DNA from: Vicia villosa
Taxonomy: Eukaryota > Streptophyta > Magnoliopsida > Fabales > Fabaceae
NCBI RefSeq assembly: GCF_029867415.1
Contig: NC_081182.1
Location: 9,430,646-9,494,645 of the forward strand
Reading direction: 5' to 3'
Length of the DNA stretch: 64,000 nt
Below are positions 10,982-21,741 of the stretch, piece after piece (positions within the stretch are counted from its first letter, which is position 1; each line of letters begins with the position of its first letter). A program made the position numbers and the translations under genes. Below the pieces are notes generated by a model. That model saw only the letters and a program-made list of their open reading frames with translations. It ran no database searches and was not told where the DNA came from.

Positions 10982-11314
10982 TATACACACACACACACAC
11001 ACACGACCTATCATTGCACGTGATTTTTTAATGTGCAACAAATTTGCTAATACAAGTGGCAGACAGGAGCAGTAGCAATCCCAAACAATAACTACTATCA
11101 TCGAACAACGAATTGATAAAAATAATTTTGAGATACACACTAAATTAGTTCAGATAAACACCAAATCAAGATGACAGCACAACAACGCTACAAGGTTTCG
11201 ATTTCCGAAGAAACGATTTCAAAACAACCACAATTTTGAGAGCAAACCAGTGGGATGTCGCTGTTCAACCAAGATAACAAGACTTCGCTGGTTTGATCGA
11301 ACCTTCTGATATCA
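10982..11314 (-). other. 5' untranslated leader of the short-LTR copia element
   Basis: Sequence between the nested gag-only element and the copia 5' LTR. Contains an (AC)n run at 10983-11004 and, next to the LTR, the minus-strand primer site TGATATCAGAAGG (11302-11314), resembling the initiator-Met tRNA complement. No coding sequence is recognised. Confidence 0.6.
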
Positions 11315-11493
11315 TGTCATGAAAATTGGCTTGATGTCTTTCTCTAATGCATTCTATATTATATATATAATAGTATCAGTATTAGACGTAATCACAAATT
11401 ATAATGACAAATATTATATTGTCTAATTTACCTAACCTATTATAAGAAACTAAATAATTTACAATAAAGGATAAAATCAATTCCTAATTAACA
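11315..11493 (-). repeat. 5' LTR of the short-LTR copia element
   Basis: 179 bp, partner of 3751-3927. Flanked outside by AAAAT, matching the other side of the insertion. Confidence 0.88.
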
Positions 11494-11654
11494 AAAATGA
11501 CCCAAAACTCACAATTTTCCGACATTGATAAGTTTATATGGAAAATCAAAATACTAAGTCTTGCTAAAATTATCAATCTCTAGCATGTATGTTATTTGTT
11601 CACACTTGGATACTTTATATTTCAGTTTCATCAAGTTTAACCTTTATTCATATT

Positions 11655-11822
11655 TTCTCTAAGAGACGACATGTGTGATTGTTGCCATATTAGAAAATTT
11701 TGAAACTGGCCAAACTGGATGGTATTATGATGGTTGTGTTGAGTGTATCAAAAGTGTTCCATTTAAAGATGGAAAGATGAAGTGTTTTGCAAATCAACAA
11801 ACAAATGAACCAAATCCCAAGG
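11655..11822 (+). pseudogene. RPA1-like gene, zinc-ribbon (DBD-C) exon
   Basis: One exon-length stretch reads CVIVAILENFETGQTGWYYD, then CVECIKSVPF and MKCFANQQTNEPNPK. This is the zinc-ribbon of RPA1-like C-terminal domains, with paired Cys in CVEC. It lies just beyond the copia insertion and is on the same strand as the 5' part at 2536-3602, so it belongs to the same broken gene. The next part is displaced by the Helitron. Confidence 0.7.
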
Positions 11823-11909
11823 TATGAGTTTGAGCTAGCTTTAATATTACTCTTCATAATACTATCTTATAGGTCACATCTGAAACCTATGTTCATAAAC
11901 TAAACATGT

Positions 11910-12166
11910 TAGGCTATGTACAATGTGGGGTGTTGAAAAACAAATTCATTAGTTGAATCCTTGCAATAAGGGTGTTGAATAGGGTGTTTAAAGTGAGGTG
12001 TATTAATTGGTGTTGAAAATTTTTAACATGTTGAATGTGGAAAGAGTGTGGTCCACAAAATACTTTGTAAAATTTTATTGGTTGTTTTGAATGTTTAAAT
12101 TTTTTAGTGTGTTGTAAATGGTAGTGGAATATGATGTTGAATTTTACTAAACAAAATCATTGTAGT
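11910..12166. mobile_element. possible MITE
   Basis: AT-rich sequence with weakly complementary ends (GGCTATGTACAATG... and ...CATTGTAGTGAGTAT) and repeated GTGTTGAA motifs. It fits a small non-autonomous DNA transposon, but no clean target duplication was found. Confidence 0.3.
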
Positions 12167-12839
12167 GAGTATAAATTGAATGTGTGTTAAATTATTAGGT
12201 GGAAGAAAGAGAAGATGATGTGTAGTATAAAAAATGAAAAAGAAGAATCTACTATCTATCTATCTACTCTACTATCTACCCATTATTATTAGATTGACCA
12301 AACTACCTAAAATACCCTTCTCACAAAAATAAATTACACTACTAATTGGACATTTTTGTAATTAACAAATTAACTCTTCACTTTATCCTTTGATTCCCCA
12401 AGTGTTCAATTCTCATTGGTTAGAATTAAAATATACTTTTTTTCCTCCAACATAACTCATTCTTTTCTCTTTTCACTGGATGCTCTCTTCTATCTTTTCT
12501 CCCAAAACCCTAGCGCAGCCGCTGCTTTCATCACCTTCTTCAAGTTCCTTCTGCATCAGCTTCAGGCATCTTCCTCCAACTCATTACTTTTTGTTATCAA
12601 AGCTTGAAAGTTTTAGTTGGTTTGTTGTCGTTTTCCGTATTTCAACATCAAATTCAACTTCATGACAATTAATTGTTTTTTGTTGTTCATCTTCCATGAA
12701 AACACTGAAATAATATTTCACCTTTATGTTCTTCTTCTTCTCTTTCAGTCAGAGCACATGAAAACACTGAAATAAAGTTTTGATTTATTTAGGGTTTTTG
12801 GTTATTTCTATTTTTTAATTGTTTTTCTTTTGTTGCAGA

Positions 12840-12953
12840 AAGTGTTTTCAAGAGGTTTTCTGGAAATCAGTTGCCTGGGTATGATGATGGTGATGTGGGT
12901 TCAGCAAGGTTTGACAAACCTATAAGCTTTGCTGTTGATGTGAGACTTGGACC
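12840..12953 (+). pseudogene. captured NHL-repeat protein exon
   Basis: After a TTGCAG acceptor-like site the sequence reads FSGNQLPGYDDGDVGSARFD, then KPISFAVDVR. This resembles the NHL beta-propeller repeats of plant NHL-domain proteins (GYxDGDxxxARFxxPxxxAVD). The 400 bp upstream, pyrimidine-rich with no long frame, could be captured 5' sequence of the same gene. A single exon only; no product expected. Confidence 0.5.
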
Positions 12954-13727
12954 AAAGTGTCACGGGTCTCTCTAATTGTTCTCTCCATTATTTCATTCGG
13001 TAATTTTTCACTACTTATTATTAGATTATTAGATCTTATTGTTTAATGGGGGAAAATATAACTGATTGATTTTTATAATTCTTTCTCGATCCGGTTTTGT
13101 TAACTGTTTGTGTGATTGTTTATGATCAATTTGCAAATTAGTGAACTGAGATCTATCTTACAGGAAACAATTAAGGATTAATAGCACTAGGGTAGGTTAG
13201 TTTTAAGGATTAATAGCATTAGGGTAGGTTAGTTCACCATTCCAGTGAAATGCTATGGGTTTGTTTTGCAAATGCCAAGTTTCGTTTCCTTCTTCTTTCT
13301 ATTATGAGGTAAATTTAAGTAAAGATTTGTGTGAGAAAAGGGTCCAATATTGATTTCTTTAGAAAAGAGTTATTTATCTAAAAATGTATGATTTGTGGGT
13401 CTGTTATAATTTTAGAAATTGAAACATGTTTTTTTTTTAATATTGATATTGATGGTGTATGCGGTTTAAACGAGAAAATTAGAATGCTTAGTAACAATGA
13501 ATTGTTTGTAACTGTGTTGTCTTTTCCTACAAATGAAATATCATTGATTTACATGAACATTTTGATAATGCAATGCTATGAATTTTTACCTTCCTGTCAC
13601 ATTTCATTTGTTATGATGCAGAAAGTGAATGGGAAGGAAGTTCAAATACAACTTACTAGATTCATGGAAAAAATACAGCTTCAAATAATGGTCCTTTGTT
13701 TTTTTCTCATTCTACTTTTTCCTTCTT

Positions 13728-14722
13728 TTTTAGATGTTATAGGATGCTTATATGAAGTTATCAGAACACAGAGGCCTGATAATGGCAAAAAAGTGTTGCA
13801 AACATTGCTCTAAGTGATGCAGCTGGAAATACCATTGAATGTACTCTATGGGATCATTATGGTTCCCAACTAATGAATTACACCACCTAACAGTGTTGTT
13901 GGCCCAAATATTGTGATCCTTACTCATGCTTTGTGCAGACCAAACGCAGGTATATTCAGTCAATACATCCATATTTATCTGATATATTATACCATTTCAG
14001 TTCTTATTTATCCGATATATTATCTCATTCTTAGTTTGACAACTGCGGCATTAAGGACTATCATGAGAGAAGTGAGTCTCATATGTTCCCATTCTAAATA
14101 AATTTTCTATACTATAAAATGCATTTAGTTTTCAGCATCCCATGTTTCTAACTAACTCATGCATCATACTTAACCTTTTAGGCAAATGAGGATAACCCGT
14201 TAATCTACCCTGCAATGCTTGACAAACTTTTAAATAAAAAGTTTACTTTCCGAGTCAAGTTTCAGACCCTGTACCGCCAATGCTCTATTGTCTTACTAAA
14301 TGATGACGAATACATCGACAAAACTATTGATGATTTCTTAAACCCCAACGACGTAATGTTAATATAACATTGTTTATGATTGTTAGCTTGCTAATGATTT
14401 AATTAACCATACCCCTTTTTTACTTATTCCTGCAGCAAACCTCAAAAGCTCCACTTGACTTACACTCTCCTATCAATGCAATTCTTCCAAATGATCAACC
14501 ACGCGTCTGTTTGCCTTACCTAACAATCTTCGGTTCTTTCACATTGTCATTGTGCAATTCCAACTAACTTCTAATTGTTACTATCCATAGGTGACCCAAA
14601 CCACTGATGTCACTATCTCTACAGAGCCCACCATGTCAAATGTTCCAAGCTGCAACCCTGAATGTAGCTCAACGATTACACCGGCGAAACGTGCTGCTCC
14701 TGCAGCCCTGAATAAACCTTAA
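13728..14722 (+). pseudogene. RPA1-like gene fragment inside the Helitron
   Basis: Exon 13731-13920 reads DVIGCLYEVIRTQRPDNGKK, then after a frameshift ALSDAAGNTIECTLWDHYGS. An exon at about 14182-14353 reads LIYPAMLDKLLNKKFTFRVK and IVLLNDDEYIDKTIDDFLN. An exon near 14434-14505 reads SKAPLDLHSPINAILPNDQP. The last, near 14591-14722, ends in a stop after PAKRAAPAALNKP. These are the central and C-terminal OB domains and tail of a plant RPA1-like protein. RPA-like genes are common passengers of plant Helitrons. It differs in sequence from the host RPA1-like pseudogene around it. Confidence 0.7.
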
Positions 14723-16235
14723 GTTTTGAATGATATATTTGAATCCTTATTTCAGTATGTAGCTTAAGAACTTTTAAAGCTGTATAATCTTAATTGTCAC
14801 CATTAGAATCTCTTTTTGAATGATATATTAGTAGTACAAGCAAAGTCATTATAGTCTAGAAGGGATTTTATTACAAGAAAATACTACTATGATAGTTTGT
14901 GTTATATTTTGTCATCAACTTTATGCTGTATCTATTTTCTGTTTATGATTCAGCACATATATTATTTTTGTTCATAATCAAAAAGCTCGTGGAACAAGAA
15001 AACTGTAAAAGCAATGTATTGTTTTATGATTTTTTAATATACTTTAACACTTGGGCTACCTAAATAAGAGTAGTGGATAGACATTTCACTAAGTATCTAT
15101 GGCAAGTTAATGAATTATTACATTTTTTTGGTTTTATTAGGGTGCAAAATATATTGTAAAGACAAAAATCATTGTTTTAAGAGATGTTGGAGCTGCCTGT
15201 GATCATTTTATTGATCCATCATACTTAGAAGGTGCATACCTTACCAACATTCTGTTGAGAGTTTCATGAGCATTGTTTGTACCCTGTTATTCATTTGATT
15301 TCTCCAATGTAATCATTGTTATATTGATTTGTTTTCCTGTAATTAGTTTTAAATATCAAATAAGTGTTATATTTGAAATCTATTAACCACATAGTATCAC
15401 AACATCATTGTTGTATTAAGTTTATATAACAATTGTTTGTCTTATTGGTTCATATATTTTGATTTTTAGCTTATAATTAATAATTTTGTATATGTACTTC
15501 TGTTTAAGAAATTAGAGATTTCAGTATATTTGTGTTCAAGGGAAAAGATCTATCTTCAATTTTTTGTTCGAATTTTATGGTAAAAAACTTCTCATGCAGT
15601 GAACGTGGGCCAAAGAACCTTTAGTATATATGTTATATTTGCATTTATATCTAAAAATTTATATTTGTATTTGTTAAATTTTATTTTTTTTCCAACTCAC
15701 ATATTCTCTTTTTATATGATTATTTAATATAGTTGAATTTTTATGATTATTATTCATTCCATATTTACATGTTTTTAAATTTATTTATACAATATTAAAT
15801 AAATTTATATGTTATTAGGATGTATTTTACGGGTCACTATCAACCGAATACATGTTTTATTTTTTTTCAAATATTAAAATTCTTTTTATTCTCTTTCAGT
15901 CTCATGAGTCAATTTAAAAATCTCAATATTTATTTTAGTTTAATCCATCTTTATTTTAATTTAAGAGACAAAATTTTTATTTTTAAATATTAATTTTTTT
16001 CCCATCTCACAATTATATTTTTTTCTTCTTTCTGTATGATTATTTAATATAATTAAATCTATAAGATTAGTGTTCATTATAAAAAAAAGTAAATCATTTC
16101 AAATTTTGCATTTATATCTAAAATTTTATATTTTATATTTTTATTTGATACTATCTAAGTGTTATGACATTAATAAATATTTTGTTGTTATTTCTTTTTA
16201 TTTCATGATTATTAGTTGAAGATTTTAAATTACTA
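14723..16235. other. non-coding Helitron interior
   Basis: AT-rich sequence with long T-rich runs. A short open stretch near 15140-15230 (KTKIIVLRDVGAACDHFIDP) is not recognised and may be a further captured exon. Nothing else is supported. Confidence 0.4.
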
Positions 16236-16382
16236 CTCCCTCTGGCCATTATTATAAGCAAATATTCTCTTTTTAGGTTCATTGAATAATGAATGTATCT
16301 GGTCTTTTATGTAGACCAAATACATTCATTACTCAATGAATCTAAAAAGAGAATATTTGCTTATAATTCAGGCCGGAGGGAG
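16236..16382. mobile_element. Stowaway MITE
   Basis: 147 bp with ends CTCCCTCTGGCC...GGCCGGAGGGAG and flanking TA dinucleotides (16234-16235, 16383-16384), the hallmark of Stowaway elements moved by Tc1/mariner transposases. The arms extend inward (AAGCAAATATTCTCTTTTTA and complement), so the RNA would form a hairpin. Lies within the Helitron and is therefore younger than it, or was carried by it. Confidence 0.9.
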
Positions 16383-16421
16383 TATATTTTTTAATTATTT
16401 ACATAATATCATAATGAAATT

Positions 16422-16451
16422 ACCCGTGCGGGAGCACGGGTCTCATACTAG
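16422..16451 (+). other. Helitron 3' terminus: hairpin plus CTAG
   Basis: Stem ACCCGTGC / GCACGGGT with a GGGA loop, then CTCATA and CTAG. This is the rolling-circle termination signal. Confidence 0.85.
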
Positions 16452-16639
16452 TGTTGAATAATAAAACCTTTGTACATAGGTTTATAGGTACACACTTGAG
16501 GTTTTGGCTGTGGATTGTAAATTCAAGGAAAGATTAGTCATTTGAAACAGCAGTTGTGTGAGCAGTTGTGTGAAGTTGGTTGAAAAATCTCTTTGTTCAC
16601 CGCGTATTATTTAGTTAATGAATTGTTAATAGAGTATTG

Positions 16640-17263
16640 TAAGAATACATGCTGGTGAAGATAACTCCCTGAAATTTCCTTATGCACTTGATCAAGTATT
16701 GAAAAAAGAGTTGGCAATTAGAGTTGTGTTTTAGCCAAAGTACGGCAGATTGTCTGTTATTGGCTTCAGAGACAAAGAAGAATCGCATAGGAAAATAAGG
16801 GACAATTTCAAATGTGAAGAAGTAATCTGATTTGAATTATTAGGTTGAGAATATCAATCATAAAAATTGAATATCAGACCAATCCTAATCTGAATTTTAT
16901 TTTCTTTTTTAGCATACATCAAAACTCCAAACATCTGAGCCTTCATTACAAGAGGAACTTACAAGTTATTCTATATCTATTAGAAGTATATTGACATCAA
17001 ACATTCTACCCTGTGTTTTGTATTTTCATTTCCAAACACATTAAGTTCACATTTCAGTTATCGTTACATACTCTAATTACTAATGGATATCAATCTTAAT
17101 GCAGGAACCACTGTCTGCAACTGCAGATTATGATCCTGCTAGTGCTTGTGAGAATGCAAGTCTGACTCCGTCGAAGCACACTTTGACTGATACAATAGAG
17201 GATCTGGATAATGTTTAACTGTCATCCACAAAGTTAATTAAAGACAATAAAAAGGAAAAATAA
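16640..17263 (+). pseudogene. RPA1-like gene, 3' exons
   Basis: Two exons of the same gene as 2536-3602 and 11655-11822, resumed after the Helitron. At 16647-16825: LKFPYALDQVLKKELAIRVV, then a stop, PKYGRLSVIGFRDKEESHRK and IRDNFKCEE. At 17103-17263: EPLSATADYDPASACENASL, TPSKHTLTDTIEDLDNV, a stop, then LSSTKLIKDNKKEK and a final stop. This is the C-terminal half of the RPA C domain plus the Ser/Thr/Lys-rich tail. In-frame stops and two large insertions make the gene non-functional. Confidence 0.7.
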
Positions 17264-19762
17264 CTGAACTCATCCTACTCGAGAATGTTCAACTGTCATC
17301 CACAGCAATGAATCACCAAAGAATATAAAATTCAGAAACACGCAATAGCCAAATAGCGAAAAGGATTTGAATCAACAAACAGGCATCACTGAATACTAAC
17401 TTCCTATCCTTTTTCCCTCTTAATTATTTCCGCTAACACAAAAACAAGTTGGTACCTTTCCAATCATAAAAGTGGATCTGTAAGAGGACAGTTACAGAAG
17501 AAAAAGGAATATGTACATTGCTAATTTGACTCAATGTCACAGTTGAAAATAGAAGAGTAGAGAAAAATACAATTTGTTTTCCTCGTTGAAAAATACAATT
17601 TGTTCACTAAAAAATTGTCCAGTTGTAGCAAATCATATATTAAGAATAAATAAACTTAATATGAAAGCCAAAAAGGAAATACTAGTAACTTGGTCCAGAA
17701 CATCTACTATTGTACCATAATGATTGGCCATAAATTGTTTTGAAGGCCTGTAGAAGAACATTTACCTATTTATATAAGATTGCATTGTAGGCCATAAATT
17801 GGGAGAAATTGAACCTACTCCAAACTTACAACAGCATACCAAAAATGATAATAGATCTTGCCATTATTGTTAATTTCAATGTGCACTCAACAGTTTAATA
17901 TCTTCATTTCCTGTTTAAGCAACCAAAACAAATAACACATTCAATCAGCATTCTAAAAGGATGTAAAACAGTTGTGAGCATTTCAAGCACAAGACAATCA
18001 TGAAAACCAAAATACAGATACTGATGAAAGTAACCTTTTAATTAAAGTGCAACTTTTCGGAGCACTAAGAAAGACCAATTGTAAGCAAATGCAAAGACCT
18101 GTTTGAAAGTTTATCTACTGACCTGCAATCTAAATATTCCTGGAGACCCCTTTTACGCTTTAAGATTTCCTTAAATCTTATTTTCTCAACCGGACCAGCT
18201 TCATGGGCTTTCAATCCGTAGGATGTATACAACCACCGGAAACAGCAGATTTTTTTCAGCAAATCACCTGAAACAAAATTTTGCACTTCATCCTGTGTAA
18301 GTGTGTATCTATAATATTCTGATCACCGAAACTTCTACCAGGGACAAACTTAGTTTCAGAATACACACCTATATCTGATTCTGGTTGGCATCCAAAGAAC
18401 CACATAACTCCATGTCTTGAGGATCCCTGTAATACTTTTTCAGAAACCTGATGGTTATTTTCACACAGCATATTCTCGGATGATTTAATTTTAGCCAATG
18501 GCTCGTAGTCACAAGGGGAAAACTTTTCTTTGTCCTTGGAAGTAAAATCTCTGCATTTTGAAGGAATATTACACAATTCTACTTGGTCATCAGTCAATCT
18601 TTTCAGCTCACCCTCAATAATTGGAGACACCCTTTCCCCCATTTTAGGAAGAGACATGGTGTCAGTGATTTCTTCAACTTCATGCAATATGACAGAACAC
18701 TTCTTTAAACCATCATTGATAATCATTTCTTGTAGTGTGGCCTTTTGGTCAGAAGAAGAACAAATGTCTTCAGATCTTACACAGGTCAACGGTTGGCTAC
18801 CTCCATAGCAGACGTTGGCTGAAAAACAGCGATAAGCTAATGGCCCGTCAAGAATGTTTGAATTGTGAATACCATCAGCAGTTTTGCTGGCACTTCTAGA
18901 GTCAGGGCTCAACCTGTCATCCAAATTCTGGCCCCCACTGTCACATTTCTGCTCTGAACTGACAGCAGTACAAGACTTGCTAACAAAACTAGATTGTGGT
19001 GTTCGTAACATTTCCGGCAAAGAATCTCCCATTGTTTCTTCAGAAGAGTGTTGCAGACCAGCATTAAGCAAAACACAAACCCCTTTTTCATCTTTTGGAG
19101 TATTTCTAAACTCCTGTGCAACCAAATCACCTTCAGACATGTCACCCCATCCTTGATTCCCTTCAGTGCCAAATCCACATTAGGTGCCTCTACTTTCATA
19201 TCCTTATCCAAATCAGAACCATTATCCCCACCACCCCTCCCCTCACATACACCGTCCTTAATCAACAAAGATCATTCATCCAACCTTCATACTGGCATAA
19301 AACGTTCAAAGACCCATCAGAAGAGTCCGCCGCCACATTCAAAGTAGACACATTCCCTCCCGCATCTCTAGAACCCCGATCTCTCTTAGGACCCTTCAAC
19401 CTCTTCCGAAAGCAAGCTACGGTATCATCCATACCTCCCAAATCCTTCCGTGCTACATCAACAAATTCCCCCAACAGCATTCTCGCCTCCTCCATTACCG
19501 CATATCTCCTCCTCCGTCCCCAAGCAAATCACACAACGCGGCTTCCTTAGTTTAAATATCAGCTCATTATCATCGGAATCGGTACCATCCTCCACCTCTT
19601 TAGTCCTCTTATTATTACTCCCAGAAATCATATCTTCACCATCCATATTTTCACCACAACCCTAGCTTTCCAACAAAACCTTAACCCCTACTTCAATATC
19701 CCAATGCGAAAAACACCTCATGCAAACCATAATTTTCCACTTACCAATCATAATAAAGTTAA

Positions 19763-19932
19763 GGGTTAATAGTAATTCACCCTCCTGTAATGTTAGCGAA
19801 TTTTGCTTTTCCCCCCTCCCTACCTTTTCGCAACGGTTTTTTCAAAAAAACCGTTGCCAAAACCTGTCTTTGGCAACGGTGGGGGTAAACCGAAACACGC
19901 TCATATTACAGGGGGTAAACTACTATTAACCC
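19763..19932. mobile_element. MULE-type MITE in the LDL3 copy
   Basis: 170 bp with terminal inverted repeats GGGTTAATAGTA...TACTATTAACCC and a perfect 9-bp target duplication TAAAGTTAA (19754-19762, 19933-19941). The functional LDL3 copy has the empty site, with AAAGTTAA present once near 54270. An inner inverted repeat built on CAACGGT is present. The 9-bp duplication points to Mutator-like transposase. Confidence 0.85.
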
Positions 19933-20374
19933 TAAAGTTAAAAACCATGCCTCAACCTCAATCCTAATCCGAGCATGAACATCAATAGATACATAATAAA
20001 CCAACTTAAACCTAATCCAACTATCTCAACGAAAATCACAGCATAAATACTCCCAAACACAAACAAAAATTCCAATAATCTTAACTAAATGTTGCAGTTA
20101 CAATCAATCAGTGAGTGGAAGAGCAAGAGTGAAGTACATGTAGTGAGTGAAATTGGTTGCTGAATGTTGAAAGCAAAACCGATAGGAAGACTTACACAGA
20201 GCACAATACACACTGTGGTGCAGTAGTGAGAATAGATTGAAAGAGAGTTTGTCAGAGGTGGAGTCTTCCTCGGCAAGGGTGAGTCTGATGATGACTTGTA
20301 GAGGGTGTTTGGGGGAGGAACCGTTTCTCTTATAAATTGTGCCCACCAAGGACTTGGGTGAGGAAAAATAATAG

Positions 20375-20600
20375 TAAAATAAAATAGTATAACAAAAAGT
20401 TGTGCCCACCAACTTCTCTACCCATCACAAAAAGTTTGGTAGTATACCTTCAACCAATCATAAAGTTCCATTTAATTTTAACACATTTAATTAATTATAA
20501 AATAGTACTATAATTTTTCGGTTGTTTCCAAGAAATTTTACATTGAAGGTAACTTTACCCAACTTTTTGAGTTGGGTAGATAAGAACTCACCAAAATAAA
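20375..20600. mobile_element. possible MITE upstream of the LDL3 copy
   Basis: Segment absent at the matching position of the functional gene (54715). The ends are loosely complementary (TGCCCACCAACTTCTCTACCCA and TTGGGTAGATAAGAACTCACC in inverted sense). It could be an insertion here or a deletion in the other copy. Confidence 0.4.
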
Positions 20601-21194
20601 ATTATCAAATTTTTTTACACAAAATTTTCAATATTAATCACTATTTTTTCACACTTTCAATTTATATTACTATCTTCATTTGATTTTATTTTTGATTGAT
20701 ACTAGTGTATATTTAGTAGATGTGACAAGATCTAGCATTGGAAATTATAAATTGGTTTATAAAAATTGAATCTATACCCAAATAAGTTTTAAATTTTTGA
20801 TTTTTAATGGAGGGTGGATGATTTTACTTGTAAAAACTTTTGACTTTATCAATTTTGTTAGAAAGACACTGTCCCTCTTCATAAACTCTTAACATGTTTT
20901 TGGCTTCTTTTTAATAAAAGTGTTTCGGATATAAAAGTTAAGTTTAACATTTTTTGACGAAAAAAGTTAAGTTTAACATTACTGCAAGATAAAAAGTAAA
21001 TTTTAGATGTTTGCAAGTCATGCATGCTCAAAAATTTATTCTAACTATTTCTATTGATGGTTATGTCAGTATTTGTCACCGATAGTATAGAATATCGTGT
21101 TATTCTTATATATTGTCTATTTGTCTCATGATTCTATTATTTATTTTTATGATGAGGTTTGTCTTATTTTTCGTAATGCGTGCTTAATACCTTT

Positions 21195-21570
21195 AAGCCA
21201 TGTTTGGGAGTTTGGAAGGAAGGGGAAGGAAGGGCTTCGAAAATTGATTTTTTTTAAAAATATAGAGAATTTTTTAACATTTTTTTAAAAAAAGATTTTA
21301 CTTAAAATGATAAAATAATGTTTATCAGTAGTGTATTTTTACTTTTTGAAATACTATAACAACAAAAATTATATTTGAACATTTTGTCAAAACCCTCCAA
21401 AACTCTCCTTTAATATAAATTTTGAGTTCCCCCAAATTAAGGGGTGTTATGAAGAAAACCAAACCCTCCAAAACCCTCTAAACTAAAATCTTTCTATTCT
21501 TTTCCCCTAATCTTTCCTATTTTTCAAAGCCCTCCCCTCCCTTTCTCTCCAAACTCCCAAACATAACCTT
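21195..21570. mobile_element. MITE with G/A-rich terminal inverted repeats
   Basis: About 376 bp. The left end (AAGCCATGTTTGGGAGTTTG) and the complement of the right end (AAGGTTATGTTTGGGAGTTTG) match over more than 20 bases, followed by G/A-rich arms and an AT-rich centre. Flanking bases suggest a short TTA/TA duplication but are not conclusive. Non-coding. Confidence 0.7.
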
Positions 21571-21741
21571 AGGGTGTATTTGTTATAATAGAAGTTGTGA
21601 AGAGAGAAACATTGAAGAGAGAAGTACAAGAAAAAAGCATAATTTCTCCCGCTTAGAATGTAGATAAGTTGAGAAGAGAGATTAGATTTTAGTGGGACCC
21701 ACGGCATTTTCTAATAGCGAAGAAAGCAACACTGATAGCTC

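Larger units (their letters stand above)
12248..16451 (+). mobile_element. non-autonomous Helitron carrying gene fragments
   Basis: Starts with TC in TCTACTATCTATC after an A. Ends with a GC-rich hairpin (16422-16441) followed six bases later by CTAG, then host T, as expected for A/T-target rolling-circle transposons without target duplication. No Rep or helicase sequence was seen. Carries an NHL-repeat-like exon, an RPA1-like 3' gene fragment, and a later Stowaway insertion. Both neighbours are parts of another RPA1-like gene. The 3' end is strong; the exact 5' end is less certain because of a TCTA repeat. Confidence 0.75.
17298..21040 (-). pseudogene. partial duplicate of LDL3 (promoter, exon 1, part of intron 1)
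   Basis: Homologous along its length to 51304-55095, the upstream region, exon 1 and the adjoining part of intron 1 of LDL3. The copy keeps the TATA-like region and 5' UTR but is disabled. Its exon-1 frame is broken into several pieces (19650-19458, 19495-19262, 19268-18909, 19140-18256). About 520 bp equivalent to 52250-52773 are deleted. A MITE sits in the 5' UTR. An extra block of about 225 bp (20375-20600) upstream is absent from the functional gene. It stops before the SWIRM and amine-oxidase exons, so no demethylase can be made. The left boundary abuts the tail of the RPA1-like pseudogene. Confidence 0.85.

Noticed and set aside
12416..12665. Overlapping 61-63 codon frames in a pyrimidine-rich region
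   Set aside because: Leader-like composition, two frames equally open, no homology recognised.
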